64,000 nucleotides of DNA from Planctomycetota bacterium (GTDB taxonomy: Bacteria > Planctomycetota > Planctomycetia > Planctomycetales > Planctomycetaceae), in the NCBI GenBank assembly GCA_027618475.1, contig JAQCEJ010000007.1, positions 33,566-97,565 of the forward strand. The letters run 5' to 3'. The notes beneath the pieces are model-generated. The model saw only the letters and a list, made by a program, of their open reading frames with translations. It was not told the origin of the DNA and did not search any database. Positions 17,420 to 26,180 of this stretch are shown here, one piece after another. Position numbers and translations under genes: made by a program. Numbering within the stretch: position 1 is the stretch's first letter; each line of letters begins with the position of its first letter.

Positions 17420-19114
17420 TTATGGGGATGTTGCGGCATTCGCGACAACTGATGCGTTGGTCGGTTTTCCAGGTGTATCCAGCATCACGCCAAATTCTCC
17501 CAGCGGGTGGGTCAATGCCTGCAACGCGGAAATGTGTTCGGCAATTTCATTCCGCAGTCGACCCGCGTTAAACAGTCCGCGGCGTCCAGCCAACTCCCAT
17601 AAAATACGATTGTCCGGACGGGCTTCTTCCGGCGAATGAATCGCTCGTTTGATGGGCTGCGCCAGACCGGCGTGATTAACGAATGTGCCGTCACGTTCCG
17701 CAAACGAACCTCCCGGCAACACATAGTGAGCCCGCCGGCTCGCCGCTGACGGAAGAATATCTTGCACGATGGTTAACTTCAATGTGTCGAGCAATGCTCC
17801 CTGCTCATCGGTCAGCCACGGTTCGTGCGGATCGCCTCCGACGAGATACGCGGCGTCGATCTGTCCCGCTGAAACCGCTTTCCAGAAATCGTCCATCGAT
17901 AAAGTCGATCCCTGAAAATGCCGAATGATCGCTTCGACTCCCTGACGATTCGGACATTTCTCGGCACGAATCGTAAATCGCGTCGGTGCCACTGCGTTAC
18001 CGTGTACGTCTTTCGGATAACAATCGTCATCGCCGACGACTCGCACCGGCCCGAGGTACAGTCGAATCTCTTTCGACAGGTTTTTCAAATAACCTGCGAG
18101 CAAATACGCTTCTTCGACGGTCATCCAGGGTGAAAGCACCGCTGCGACCGCCTGCGGTTTGGCGGTAATCGCTCCCTCGATCGCGGCTCGCACACCGGGA
18201 AGAATCGTTTCCCAGTCGGTGGGCTGCTGATCTCCTTCCAAACGGACCAGCGGTTGCGTCAATCGGTCGGGGCTGTTGATGTACTTATAACCGAAACGTC
18301 CTTCGTCGCACATGAATTCCCCTTGCGCGAGAGGATTATGTCGCGGTTTGAATCGATAAACGACGTCTTTGTTTTGATCGACGCGAATGCTGCAACCCGT
18401 GCTGCAATTGGGACAGACGCTCGACGTCGATTCAAGCCACCAGACCCGCTGTTCGTACAAAAAATCTTTGCTGCACAGTGCACCGACAGGGCAGATATCG
18501 ACAACGTTTCCCGCGAGTTTGTTGTTGCACGGTTCGCCGGGGAAAATATCGATCTCGGCGTGGCTCCCGCGTTCGATGACCTGTAACTCACCCGTACCGC
18601 TGATCTCGCGGGTGAATCGCACACACCGGGTACACATGACGCAGCGATCGGTAAACAGCGTGATCTGGTCGCCGATGTGGTCTTTATCGGGTTTAAGCAG
18701 TTTCGGCTCTTGCAGCCGGCTATATCCCCGGCCGTATTTGTAGCTGTAATCCTGCAAAAAACATTCTCCCGCCTGATCGCAAACGGGGCAATCGAGCGGA
18801 TGATTCAAAAGCAGATATTCGAGCGTTGCTTTTTGAGCGGCAAGGACGGCGGGACTGTTGCTGACGATAACTGTCTCGGCCTTAACCGGCGTCTGGCAGC
18901 CGGGAACAAGCTTCGGGACCATTGCGATGGTGCCGTCGGGCTTGCGTTCGCCGACTTCGACGAGACACATGCGGCAACTCGCCACGACCGACAAGTCTTT
19001 GTGCCAGCAATAGTGAGGGATTTCAACGTCGGCACGTTGAGCCGCCTGAATGCAGTTCAAGCGCTCGTCGGCTCCGATTTCAATTTCGCGTCCGTTGACG
19101 ATAACTGTCGGCAT
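17420..19114 (-). CDS. nuoG: NADH-quinone oxidoreductase subunit G (short form)
   Basis: A 564-residue iron-sulfur subunit of the NADH-input module. The N-terminal [2Fe-2S] site is CWHKDLSVVASCRMC with a later GCQTP cysteine; next come the His/Cys ligand segment HPLDCPVCDQAGEC and a [4Fe-4S] site CVMCTRCVRF; a further CPNCSTGC site opens the molybdopterin-oxidoreductase-like domain. E. coli NuoG is over 900 residues, so this protein has a much reduced C-terminal domain, a form also seen in several other bacteria. It sits between nuoF (40-base gap) and nuoH. Confidence 0.94.
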   Translation of the reverse strand: MPTVIVNGREIEIGADERLNCIQAAQRADVEIPHYCWHKDLSVVASCRMCLVEVGERKPDGTIAMVPKLVPGCQTPVKAETVIVSNSPAVLAAQKATLEYLLLNHPLDCPVCDQAGECFLQDYSYKYGRGYSRLQEPKLLKPDKDHIGDQITLFTDRCVMCTRCVRFTREISGTGELQVIERGSHAEIDIFPGEPCNNKLAGNVVDICPVGALCSKDFLYEQRVWWLESTSSVCPNCSTGCSIRVDQNKDVVYRFKPRHNPLAQGEFMCDEGRFGYKYINSPDRLTQPLVRLEGDQQPTDWETILPGVRAAIEGAITAKPQAVAAVLSPWMTVEEAYLLAGYLKNLSKEIRLYLGPVRVVGDDDCYPKDVHGNAVAPTRFTIRAEKCPNRQGVEAIIRHFQGSTLSMDDFWKAVSAGQIDAAYLVGGDPHEPWLTDEQGALLDTLKLTIVQDILPSAASRRAHYVLPGGSFAERDGTFVNHAGLAQPIKRAIHSPEEARPDNRILWELAGRRGLFNAGRLRNEIAEHISALQALTHPLGEFGVMLDTPGKPTNASVVANAATSP

Positions 19115-19154
19115 ATGAGTTCTGCTTCGATATCTATCGTTTTTCGTTCGTCAG

Positions 19155-20498
19155 TTAATGAGCATCTACCAAAACCGGCAATTCGCTTTTCATCCCTTTT
19201 GCGATGTATTCTTCGAATTCGCCGCGAAATTTTTTGATCGCGTTTTTCACCGGCCATGCGGCACCGTCGGATAACCCGCAAATCGTTGTGCCGGGGATGA
19301 TTCCCATCGACCCGGCGACTTCCATCAACAGGTCGAGATCTTTGCTCTTGCCGAATCCCGAACGAATACGCTCGAGGATTTTTCGCATCCAGTCGGTTCC
19401 TTCGCGACAGGGTGTGCATTGTCCGCACGATTCGTGGGCCATGAACCGGCAACAATTGAAGAGGACGTCGACCATACTCGTGTGATCATCGATGACGACC
19501 ACCGCCGCCGTCCCCAGTCCGAGGCAGCCGGCTTTACCCGGTCCACTAAAATCGAGAGGTGTATCGAGTTCGTCGGCACTCAAAAAACCCATGCTGATGC
19601 CGCCGGGAACGACCGCCTTCACCTTGCGGCCTTTCCAGACGCCCCCTCCCTGCTCTTCGATCAGTTGCCGTGCCGTGACACCGAGTGGCAATTCGTAACA
19701 TCCCGGTTTGTTGACGTGCCCGCTGATGCAATAGAGCTTCGGACCGAAACTGCCGGGATCGCGCGGATTGTTCGGATCGGGCGGAACCCCCATCGAACGA
19801 AACCAGTCGACGCCGCGCCTCACAATGTGTGTGACGCACGCCAGCGTTTCGATGTTATTGACGATCGTCGGTTTGCGAAACAGCCCTTCGATAGCAGGGA
19901 ACGGCGGCTTGATCCGCGGCCAGGCTCGCTTTCCTTCGAGGCTCTCGATGAGTCCCGTCTCTTCACCGCAGATATACGCACCGGCTCCGCGATGCAGATA
20001 GACGTCGAGACAAAAATCAGTTCCCAGAATATTCTTGCCGAGCAGATTCGCGGCGTAACATTCATCGATCGCGTTTTGCAGCACGCGGTAACTTTTGCCG
20101 AATTCGTATCGCAGATAAATGTAAGCGGTCTGAGCTTTAATGGCCCGGCAGGCGATGGCGATCCCTTCGATGATCTGATGCGGGTCACCTTCCATAATCA
20201 CGCGGTTGTTGAACGTCCCAGGTTCGCTTTCGTCGGCATTGACGCAAAGGTAAATCGGCCCCGGATGATCTTTCGGCAGAAAAGTCCACTTGAGTCCGCA
20301 GGGAAAACCGGCCCCACCACGCCCTCGCAAGCCCGAGGCTTTGACGATATCGGTCACTTCAGCGGGGGCCATCGACAGCGCTTTCTTCAGCCCGTCATAC
20401 CCCCCATCGGCCTGATACGACGCGAGCGATGTCGCATCGGGCTTCCCGATACGCGCCATCAACACAGGTTCAAACTCGGCCACAATGTATTCCTTCAA
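19155..20498 (-). CDS. nuoF: NADH-quinone oxidoreductase subunit F, NADH- and FMN-binding
   Basis: A 447-residue flavoprotein subunit that oxidises NADH. The GLRGRGGAGFPCGLKW motif near residues 55-70 is the NADH-binding signature; NADESEPGTFNNR and GAYICGEETGLIESLEG are the FMN-site segments. The C-terminal [4Fe-4S] ligands are SCGQCTPCREG near residue 360 with a fourth cysteine in TICGLSDGAAWP. Its presence with nuoE and nuoG shows this operon encodes a full NADH-dependent complex, not the truncated 11-gene form. A palindromic element lies between its start and the end of nuoE. Confidence 0.96.
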   Translation of the reverse strand: MKEYIVAEFEPVLMARIGKPDATSLASYQADGGYDGLKKALSMAPAEVTDIVKASGLRGRGGAGFPCGLKWTFLPKDHPGPIYLCVNADESEPGTFNNRVIMEGDPHQIIEGIAIACRAIKAQTAYIYLRYEFGKSYRVLQNAIDECYAANLLGKNILGTDFCLDVYLHRGAGAYICGEETGLIESLEGKRAWPRIKPPFPAIEGLFRKPTIVNNIETLACVTHIVRRGVDWFRSMGVPPDPNNPRDPGSFGPKLYCISGHVNKPGCYELPLGVTARQLIEEQGGGVWKGRKVKAVVPGGISMGFLSADELDTPLDFSGPGKAGCLGLGTAAVVVIDDHTSMVDVLFNCCRFMAHESCGQCTPCREGTDWMRKILERIRSGFGKSKDLDLLMEVAGSMGIIPGTTICGLSDGAAWPVKNAIKKFRGEFEEYIAKGMKSELPVLVDAH

Positions 20499-20518
20499 CT
20501 CTTGTGAGTAACGCTAAC

Positions 20519-20581
20519 AAAACCCTCTGGACGACGAGCTTTCACAGGAAAAATAGCCGTAAAAAACGCCAACCGGGTTTT
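20519..20581 (+). repeat. Palindromic dispersed element, copy 1 (nuoE-nuoF gap)
   Basis: A 63-base element whose ends form AAAACCC...GGGTTTT (7 bp, with further CTGG/CCAA pairing inside). It shares CCCTCTGGACG, CAGGA and CGCCAACCGGGTT blocks, in the same order and orientation, with three copies at 54464-55793. It occupies nearly all of the 85-base gap between nuoE and nuoF, where a transcribed hairpin could adjust the relative output of the two halves of the operon. Confidence 0.6.
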
Positions 20582-20583
20582 CA

Positions 20584-21057
20584 TTAGGGCTTCTTAATGA
20601 GTTCACGGGTGCTTTCCGCCGTCATATTGGGATAACATTCGTCATTCACCAGCACGCACGGCGCACCTTCACAGACGCCGAGGCATTCGGCGAATTCCAA
20701 AGTGACTTCTCCGTCGGCTGTCGTTTCTCCCGGTTTGACGCCCAAATCGTGACAGACATCGGCTAACAGTTCTTCACCGCCGCGGAGCATGCACGAGATG
20801 CTGCGGCAGACCCAGACTCTTTTTTTCCCCAGTGGAGCTTTTTCGTCGCGGAAAAAACCGTAAAACGACATCGTGTCGTGCACTTCAGCCGGGTGCAGTT
20901 CGAGCAATTCGGCAATCTCGCGCATGGCTTCGATCGACACCTGCCGCTGTGCATCCTGCACGATGTGCAAGGCATTGAGCGTGACGGCCCGTTTGTTCGG
21001 ATATTTCGGAAACTCCGCCCGAATTCGCTCCCGTATTTCTTCGCTCAAAGCACCCAT
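20584..21057 (-). CDS. nuoE: NADH-quinone oxidoreductase subunit E, [2Fe-2S] thioredoxin-like
   Basis: A 157-residue subunit of the NADH-input module with a thioredoxin-like fold carrying cluster N1a. The four cysteine ligands are visible as CRSISC near residue 84 and CLGVCEGAPC near residue 124. The N-terminal three-helix bundle region (about residues 1-60, ALHIVQDAQR) is normal for the family. It follows nuoD by about 40 bases and precedes nuoF by an 85-base gap holding a palindromic repeat. Confidence 0.95.
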   Translation of the reverse strand: MGALSEEIRERIRAEFPKYPNKRAVTLNALHIVQDAQRQVSIEAMREIAELLELHPAEVHDTMSFYGFFRDEKAPLGKKRVWVCRSISCMLRGGEELLADVCHDLGVKPGETTADGEVTLEFAECLGVCEGAPCVLVNDECYPNMTAESTRELIKKP

Positions 21058-21097
21058 CTATTAAACTCCGTTTGACGGTTTACAATGCCCCGTCCTG

Positions 21098-22318
21098 TTA
21101 TCGATCTAACTCGGCCGCGATGATGTTCAAACTTCCCAACACCGCCACCACGTCGCTTAGCGTATGCCCCTTCATCATGAGCGGGAAGACACTGAAGTGA
21201 ATGAACGACGGCGGTCGCGTGCGCGCCCGGTAAGCATTCGGCTTACCGTCACTGACAATATAAAACCCAAGTTCGCCGTTAGGAGATTCCGTCGCCGCAT
21301 AAAGTTCTTCAACCGGAGGGACGAAGCCTCGATTGGGCATCATGATTTCGAAATGCTGAATCAGACCTTCGATACTGCGGTACACATCGGTCTTCGTCGG
21401 CAGCACGGCTTTTCCATCAGGATCGACATTGATCGGTCCGCCGGGAATGTTCTCGATCGCCTGTGTAATGATATGAACGCTTTCCAACAGTTCTTGCATA
21501 CGGACGAGATATCGAGCGTAGCAGTCCCCCTCTTTCGCACAGACGACCTGGAATTCGAGATCGGGATACGCCAGATACGGCTCGTCTTTTCGCAAATCGC
21601 GTACAACGCCACTGGCGCGGGCGAGTGGACCGGTCACGCTGTAGTTGATGGCGTCTTCTTTTGTCAGGACGCCAATCCCCTTTGTTCGATCGATGAAGAT
21701 TCTGTTGCGCGTCAACAGGCGATGAATTTCCGCATGGGTCTTCGGAAACTGCTTGATGAATTCGCGAACCTTATTGACCCATTCGAGATTAACGTCGTAC
21801 AACATGCCGCCGACGCGCGTGTAACTCGAATGAAACCGTTGCCCCGAGGCATATTCGCAGATATCGTAGATTAATTCGCGCTGCTGGAAGGCGTACAAAA
21901 AGACGGTAAAGGCTCCGAGATCGAGTCCGGTCGTGCCGACGTTAAGCAGGTGATCGTGCAACCGCATCAGTTCGGCGAGTATCGTCCGCACGTATTTGCA
22001 GCGGGGCGTCAGTTCAATCTCCATCAATTTTTCGACCGTGTGATGCCAGGCGATTTCGTTCGCCAGTGGTGAGATATAATTCATCCGGTCGACGATGGTG
22101 ACGTACTGATTGTAGCTGAGATCTTCGGAGAGCTTTTCGAACCCGCTGTGCAGAAAACCGATGTCGGGAATCGCGTTCACGACGCGCTCGCCGTCGAGCG
22201 TCAGGATCAACCGCAATGTGGTATGTGTCGCGGGGTGTTGCGGCCCGAAGTTGAGCGTCCACAGATAATCCTTATCTGTAGAGTTGGCCGTCGCGAGTTC
22301 CGATAATGTAAAAGGCAT
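21098..22318 (-). CDS. nuoD: NADH-quinone oxidoreductase subunit D
   Basis: The 49-kDa subunit homologue, 406 residues, which forms the quinone cavity with NuoB and is related to hydrogenase large subunits. Signatures are NFGPQHPATHTTLRL at about residues 23-37, GFLHSGFEKL, RMNYISPLANE and the SSYTRVGGML loop near residue 165. The C-terminus ends in the expected SLNIIAAELDR pattern (GSIDxVxGExDR type). It is a separate gene from nuoC, not fused as in E. coli. Adjacent gaps to nuoC and nuoE are about 76 and 40 bases. Confidence 0.96.
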   Translation of the reverse strand: MPFTLSELATANSTDKDYLWTLNFGPQHPATHTTLRLILTLDGERVVNAIPDIGFLHSGFEKLSEDLSYNQYVTIVDRMNYISPLANEIAWHHTVEKLMEIELTPRCKYVRTILAELMRLHDHLLNVGTTGLDLGAFTVFLYAFQQRELIYDICEYASGQRFHSSYTRVGGMLYDVNLEWVNKVREFIKQFPKTHAEIHRLLTRNRIFIDRTKGIGVLTKEDAINYSVTGPLARASGVVRDLRKDEPYLAYPDLEFQVVCAKEGDCYARYLVRMQELLESVHIITQAIENIPGGPINVDPDGKAVLPTKTDVYRSIEGLIQHFEIMMPNRGFVPPVEELYAATESPNGELGFYIVSDGKPNAYRARTRPPSFIHFSVFPLMMKGHTLSDVVAVLGSLNIIAAELDR

Positions 22319-22394
22319 GTCAGCGAGCCTTGGGATGATGTCGCACTGTTGATATCAAATGTCAGATGTTAAATGATGAGTAGCGGAACGAAAC

Positions 22395-22889
22395 CTAGCT
22401 TTCGGCGCGGGTAATCACGGGGAAATTGTGCCGCTCCCCGCGTCCTCGCAATGGATAATCTTTTCGCAGCGGAAACGCCGTGAATTCTTCGGGCATTAAT
22501 ATCCGTCGCAAATCGGGATGCCCTTTGAATGAAATGCCGAACATGTCGAAGACTTCCCGTTCGAGCCAGTCCGCTCCACGCCAGAGCGAAAAAACGCTCG
22601 GTACTTCCGGGTGGGGATCGTTCACAAATGTTTTGACGATGAGCCGCTCGCCCGTCTGCGTATTGAGCAAAATGTAGACGACACCGAAGCGATCGACGGC
22701 GTCAGGGAAATCAAGATAATCGACCGCCGTGATATCGCTAAGTTGATCGAAGCCGGCATCGTTCTTCAGGAAGGTCAGAACTGAGAGCAGACAATCAATC
22801 GCTACCACCGCTCGGTGGTTGTCGCGGAATTGACTGAATTCGAACGCATTGGCACCGAACTTTTGTACGAGTTGTTCTTCGATGGTCAT
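22395..22889 (-). CDS. nuoC: NADH-quinone oxidoreductase subunit C
   Basis: The 30-kDa subunit homologue, 164 residues from ATG 22889; an upstream in-frame ATG at 22910 would add seven residues. The C-terminal half carries the family signature: [21 protein letters not shown] near residue 102, followed by [20 protein letters not shown]. It is part of the peripheral arm bridging NuoD and NuoB. It lies between nuoB and nuoD in the standard order. Confidence 0.94.
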   Translation of the reverse strand: MTIEEQLVQKFGANAFEFSQFRDNHRAVVAIDCLLSVLTFLKNDAGFDQLSDITAVDYLDFPDAVDRFGVVYILLNTQTGERLIVKTFVNDPHPEVPSVFSLWRGADWLEREVFDMFGISFKGHPDLRRILMPEEFTAFPLRKDYPLRGRGERHNFPVITRAES

Positions 22890-22939
22890 GAACGATGATC
22901 CTTGCTGCAACGGCGGCCTCAGCTCGGCCTGACGTTGGA

Positions 22940-23515
22940 CTATTGCTCGTCAGCCTGAAAGAGCAACTGCTCCTGTTTGCTGCGTCGAATTTCGTCTGCT
23001 GCCATGGGGAGCGGGCCTTCCGGCAGCGTCCGCTTGCCAAATTCGTGTCCGGTGAACGTCCCCGTTTTCTTAATCTTGTCTTGTAATTCGATCAGGCCGC
23101 GCAGCAATTGCTCGGGTCGTGGCGGGCATCCGGGAACGTACAAATCGACGGGGATGAAACGATCGACTCCTTGAACGACGGCGTACGTATCGAAGACCCC
23201 TCCCGTACAGGCACAGGCTCCCATCGAAATGCACCACTTCGGCTCCGGCATCTGTAACCAGATACGTTGGAGCACAGGGAGCATTTTCATCACGACCCGT
23301 CCGGCAACAATGAGCAGATCGCATTGCCGCGGACTGAAACGCATCACTTCGGCACCGAAGCGCGCGATGTCGTGACGCGATGCCCCCGTTGCCATCAGTT
23401 CGATTCCACAACAAGCCGTTGCAAATGGCATCGGCCACAGGCTGTTCGACCGCGCCCAGTTGGCCGCCGCGTCGAGTTGCGTCATAAACACATTTTCCGG
23501 CAGGTCTACCGCCAT
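22940..23515 (-). CDS. nuoB: NADH-quinone oxidoreductase subunit B, cluster N2
   Basis: The subunit holding the terminal [4Fe-4S] cluster N2, which reduces quinone. The tandem cysteines appear in [12 protein letters not shown] near residue 33, with the other two ligands in [18 protein letters not shown] and [13 protein letters not shown]. Start ATG 23515 is preferred because GGGAG lies 7 bases upstream; it overlaps the nuoA stop by 10 bases. The alternative ATG at 23536 would overlap by 31 bases. Length from the chosen start is 191 residues, slightly longer than average because of a charged tail. Confidence 0.95.
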   Translation of the reverse strand: MAVDLPENVFMTQLDAAANWARSNSLWPMPFATACCGIELMATGASRHDIARFGAEVMRFSPRQCDLLIVAGRVVMKMLPVLQRIWLQMPEPKWCISMGACACTGGVFDTYAVVQGVDRFIPVDLYVPGCPPRPEQLLRGLIELQDKIKKTGTFTGHEFGKRTLPEGPLPMAADEIRRSKQEQLLFQADEQ

Positions 23516-23895
23516 CGGAAGACTCCCTTCCGCCATGCATAAACATAGGCAATAACCAGCGTCGCCATGAACACCAGCATTACGCCGAACACCAGATCGC
23601 TGAGCACGGGATCGATGCCGTTCGGACCGGCATAAGCACTGACTGCCCAGGGATACAAAAAGAGCAATTCCACATCGAATACCAGAAACAGAATGGCAAC
23701 CAGATAAAACTTCACATCGAACGGCTGACGGGCATCGCCGACAGGGTCCATTCCCGACTCATAGGGCATCTGTTTCACGGGAGTTTTTTTGCGAGGACCA
23801 ATCGTATGTGCAAGAATAAGATTCGTAATCACGAATCCAATCAGCACGACGATGAAGATCAGCACAGGCTGAAACGTCGCGAGTTCACTATCCAT
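23506..23895 (-). CDS. nuoA: NADH-quinone oxidoreductase subunit A
   Basis: A small membrane subunit of complex I with three hydrophobic helices, about 129 residues from ATG 23895. The [22 protein letters not shown] segment after helix 1 is the NuoA signature loop (family form YECGxxP), and [17 protein letters not shown] is the second helix with the conserved acidic pair. An earlier in-frame ATG at 23946 would place codons upstream of a good -10 element, so the internal start with GAGGAACC upstream is chosen. First gene of the 14-gene operon. Confidence 0.93.
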   Translation of the reverse strand: MDSELATFQPVLIFIVVLIGFVITNLILAHTIGPRKKTPVKQMPYESGMDPVGDARQPFDVKFYLVAILFLVFDVELLFLYPWAVSAYAGPNGIDPVLSDLVFGVMLVFMATLVIAYVYAWRKGVFRWR

Positions 23896-23917
23896 TCTGT
23901 CGAGGTTCCTCATCTGT

Positions 23918-23926
23918 ATTGTAGCA
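23918..23926 (-). promoter_or_regulatory. Candidate extended -10 promoter for the nuo operon
   Basis: Read on the minus strand, TGCTACAAT gives an extended -10 (TGn followed by TACAAT), ending 23 bases upstream of the chosen nuoA ATG. No convincing -35 lies 17 bases further up, which fits an extended -10 type. The implied leader is very short but would still include the GAGGAACC ribosome-binding site. A prediction by eye only. Confidence 0.3.
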
Positions 23927-24259
23927 AGAGAGGCCGTCGATCCCATGCCTCCCGCAGCGTGTCTTCAGCAATGAAGAGGGCATGTTATGCGATGGCAGAT
24001 TCGCATGCAAGCCGTGCCATGCCAGCAGTTTGTATTTCCAACCACGGCTGAAAAAATCCTCATTTTTGAGAATTATTTCATCTTCAACAGCGATATTGGC
24101 GTCAACCTCTTCACAAAATACAATAAACGGCAAGTCCGAGCGGCAGAAACAGGTTTCTCATCGCAGCTCGTTTGTTAAAATGGGAAGCGAACCGACGTTA
24201 AATTTTCTCTATCTCGCTGCCTCCATTGCGATAGTGCCCCAGCATGAAACGGGAGTGAC
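23927..24259. other. Divergent intergenic region upstream of nuoA and the cytochrome gene
   Basis: About 330 bases between two divergent genes, expected to hold both promoters. The candidate nuo -10 is at its left edge. A 27-codon frame at 24180-24263 ends as ATGA over the start of the next gene but lacks a ribosome-binding site. I see no RNA gene or repeat. Confidence 0.5.
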
Positions 24260-26164
24260 ATGAACGCCAGACTTGGTCGTTTTGTTAGTTCGATGTGCAG
24301 CATCGGTGTTTGTACCGTCGTGGCGACGTTGTTTGTAGTTACCGGTGAAAACGTCGGACAATCGGAATCTTCAGGTGCGGCATCTCCAATGCCCGATGTT
24401 TTCGCCGACATCGATCGCAGCCCTAACGCGCTGGCGATCTCGCCCGGTCACGATCGCATGGCCGTCGTGAATCACACGTCCGATTCGATTTCCATTGTGT
24501 CGATCGCCGATGAACGATTGGAATTTGAAGTCTCTCTGCGCGGCGATGTGCAAAATAGTCGAACTTTAACTCCTGCTCCCTGGGATGTCCTCTGGATCGA
24601 CAATGAGCACCTCGCTGTTTCACTCATGCAAAGCGATCAACTGGCGATCTACAAAGTCAGCGACGATACCCTTTCATTAGAGCAATTGATCGATGTCGGC
24701 GATGAGCCGCGCGGGTTGGCGCTCGCAACCTCTCACGACGATGCGGTGGAGAAAACCATATTTGTCTGCCTGGCAGAAGAAGACGCCGTCGTCGCGGTAA
24801 CCTGGCCGGAAGGAGAGTTGAACGACCGAATCTCCGTTGGCGGTCATCCACGGACAATCGCTGTTTCTCCCGATCAGCAATGGCTTGTGACCTGCTGCTC
24901 GACGCCGGGAGAAGTATTCGTGCACGATGCGCAGACCCGAGCATTCAAACAAAAGCGATATGTATTTGATCGTGCTTTTAATCTCGGTCGTCCTTTTATC
25001 GCGGCCGATTCGTCTCAGGTCTTCGTCACCGGAGCAATCAATCGGGCATTTCCGATTCATCCCGATAATATCGAGCGTGGTTGGGCGATTGACAATCGCC
25101 TCACGCGAATTCCGCTCCCCGAAGGACCGTATTGGGAACAGAAACAGCTCGGCCTTGATCCTCGTGGCAATGCGGCGGGGGACGCCAACGCCATCGCCGT
25201 CAGTCCCGACGGCCGGTGGTGGGCAGTCACGTGCGGCGGAAGTCACGAGTTGCTTTTGCTTAACGATGAAGCCATGATCTGGCCCTCGGCCGATCCAGGA
25301 GATTTTTTACCGCCGTTGTTTCAATACAAGCCGGATATGTTGCGTCGCATCGAACTTGGTGGACGACCGTGTGACCTCGTCTTCGTGAACGATCACACGA
25401 TCTGGATTGCGAATTATCTTTCGAACTCGATTCAGATTGTCGATGTCAACGCGTCGCTGGTGACGAAGACCATTTCACTCGGCGGCCCCGAGACGCCGAG
25501 CCTGGCACGTCGCGGCGAAGCGATCTTTTACGATGCGGACCGAACCCTCAACGGATGGTTCAGCTGTCACACCTGTCACACCGACGGCCATACCAACGGC
25601 CAGACATTCGACACCGTAAACGACGGTACGCTCGATACCTTCAAACTTGTCCCATCACTTCGCGGCGTCACGCAGACAGGTCCGTGGACATGGCACGGCT
25701 GGCAACAGAATTTAACCGCCTCCATTCGAAAGTCACTCACCGACACCATGAATTCCGAAATCGAGATTACAGACGACGACCTGAACGCCGTGTATGCGTT
25801 TCTCGAAACGCTGCATCAACCAGAGATTCACAAATCGATGACGAATGCCGACGTCGCCGCGTCGGTATCACGCGGCGAATTGATCTTCCTTGGGAAGGGA
25901 GGCTGCGCGACCTGTCATCAGGGGACATATTATACGAAACCCGAAGTGATGACGGTCGGTCTCGAAACGACGCGCGACTACTTCAAAGGATTCAATCCTC
26001 CCTCACTGCGCGGTTTGCGTCATCGCCGCCGATTTCTACATGACGGCCGTGCCGAGTCGCTGGAACAGGTACTCACGGGGGGCCATCGTCCCGAAAACGT
26101 TTCCGGTGAAGCGTTGACGGATGCCGAGCTTCACGATTTGATTTCGTTCCTGCGCACATTATGA
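24260..26164 (+). CDS. Secreted beta-propeller protein with di-haem cytochrome c domain
   Basis: A 634-residue protein with an N-terminal hydrophobic segment (about residues 9-28) acting as signal or anchor. Residues about 50-415 form repeated 40-residue blades (for example LAISPGHDRMAVVNHTSDSI and IAVSPDQQWLVTCC), matching YVTN-type beta-propellers. A cytochrome c peroxidase-like region follows with two haem-binding motifs, CHTCH near residue 435 and CATCH near residue 548, plus candidate distal methionines. Such proteins act in the periplasm or paryphoplasm as electron carriers, peroxidases or oxidases of unknown substrate; I infer a redox role only. mnmE follows after 16 bases on the same strand, so they may share a transcript. 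Confidence 0.85.
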   Translation: MNARLGRFVSSMCSIGVCTVVATLFVVTGENVGQSESSGAASPMPDVFADIDRSPNALAISPGHDRMAVVNHTSDSISIVSIADERLEFEVSLRGDVQNSRTLTPAPWDVLWIDNEHLAVSLMQSDQLAIYKVSDDTLSLEQLIDVGDEPRGLALATSHDDAVEKTIFVCLAEEDAVVAVTWPEGELNDRISVGGHPRTIAVSPDQQWLVTCCSTPGEVFVHDAQTRAFKQKRYVFDRAFNLGRPFIAADSSQVFVTGAINRAFPIHPDNIERGWAIDNRLTRIPLPEGPYWEQKQLGLDPRGNAAGDANAIAVSPDGRWWAVTCGGSHELLLLNDEAMIWPSADPGDFLPPLFQYKPDMLRRIELGGRPCDLVFVNDHTIWIANYLSNSIQIVDVNASLVTKTISLGGPETPSLARRGEAIFYDADRTLNGWFSCHTCHTDGHTNGQTFDTVNDGTLDTFKLVPSLRGVTQTGPWTWHGWQQNLTASIRKSLTDTMNSEIEITDDDLNAVYAFLETLHQPEIHKSMTNADVAASVSRGELIFLGKGGCATCHQGTYYTKPEVMTVGLETTRDYFKGFNPPSLRGLRHRRRFLHDGRAESLEQVLTGGHRPENVSGEALTDAELHDLISFLRTL

Positions 26165-26180
26165 TCGCCGAATCTCTGCA

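Noticed and set aside
19419..20507. A 362-codon plus-strand open frame covering nearly all of nuoF
   Set aside because: It is antisense to a clear NuoF, is rich in Arg/His/Asp, and has no family features; it results from codon bias that avoids reverse-complement stops.
24180..24263. A 27-codon frame ending ATGA over the start of the propeller/cytochrome gene
   Set aside because: The overlap is suggestive, but no ribosome-binding site precedes it, and it lies where promoters are expected.
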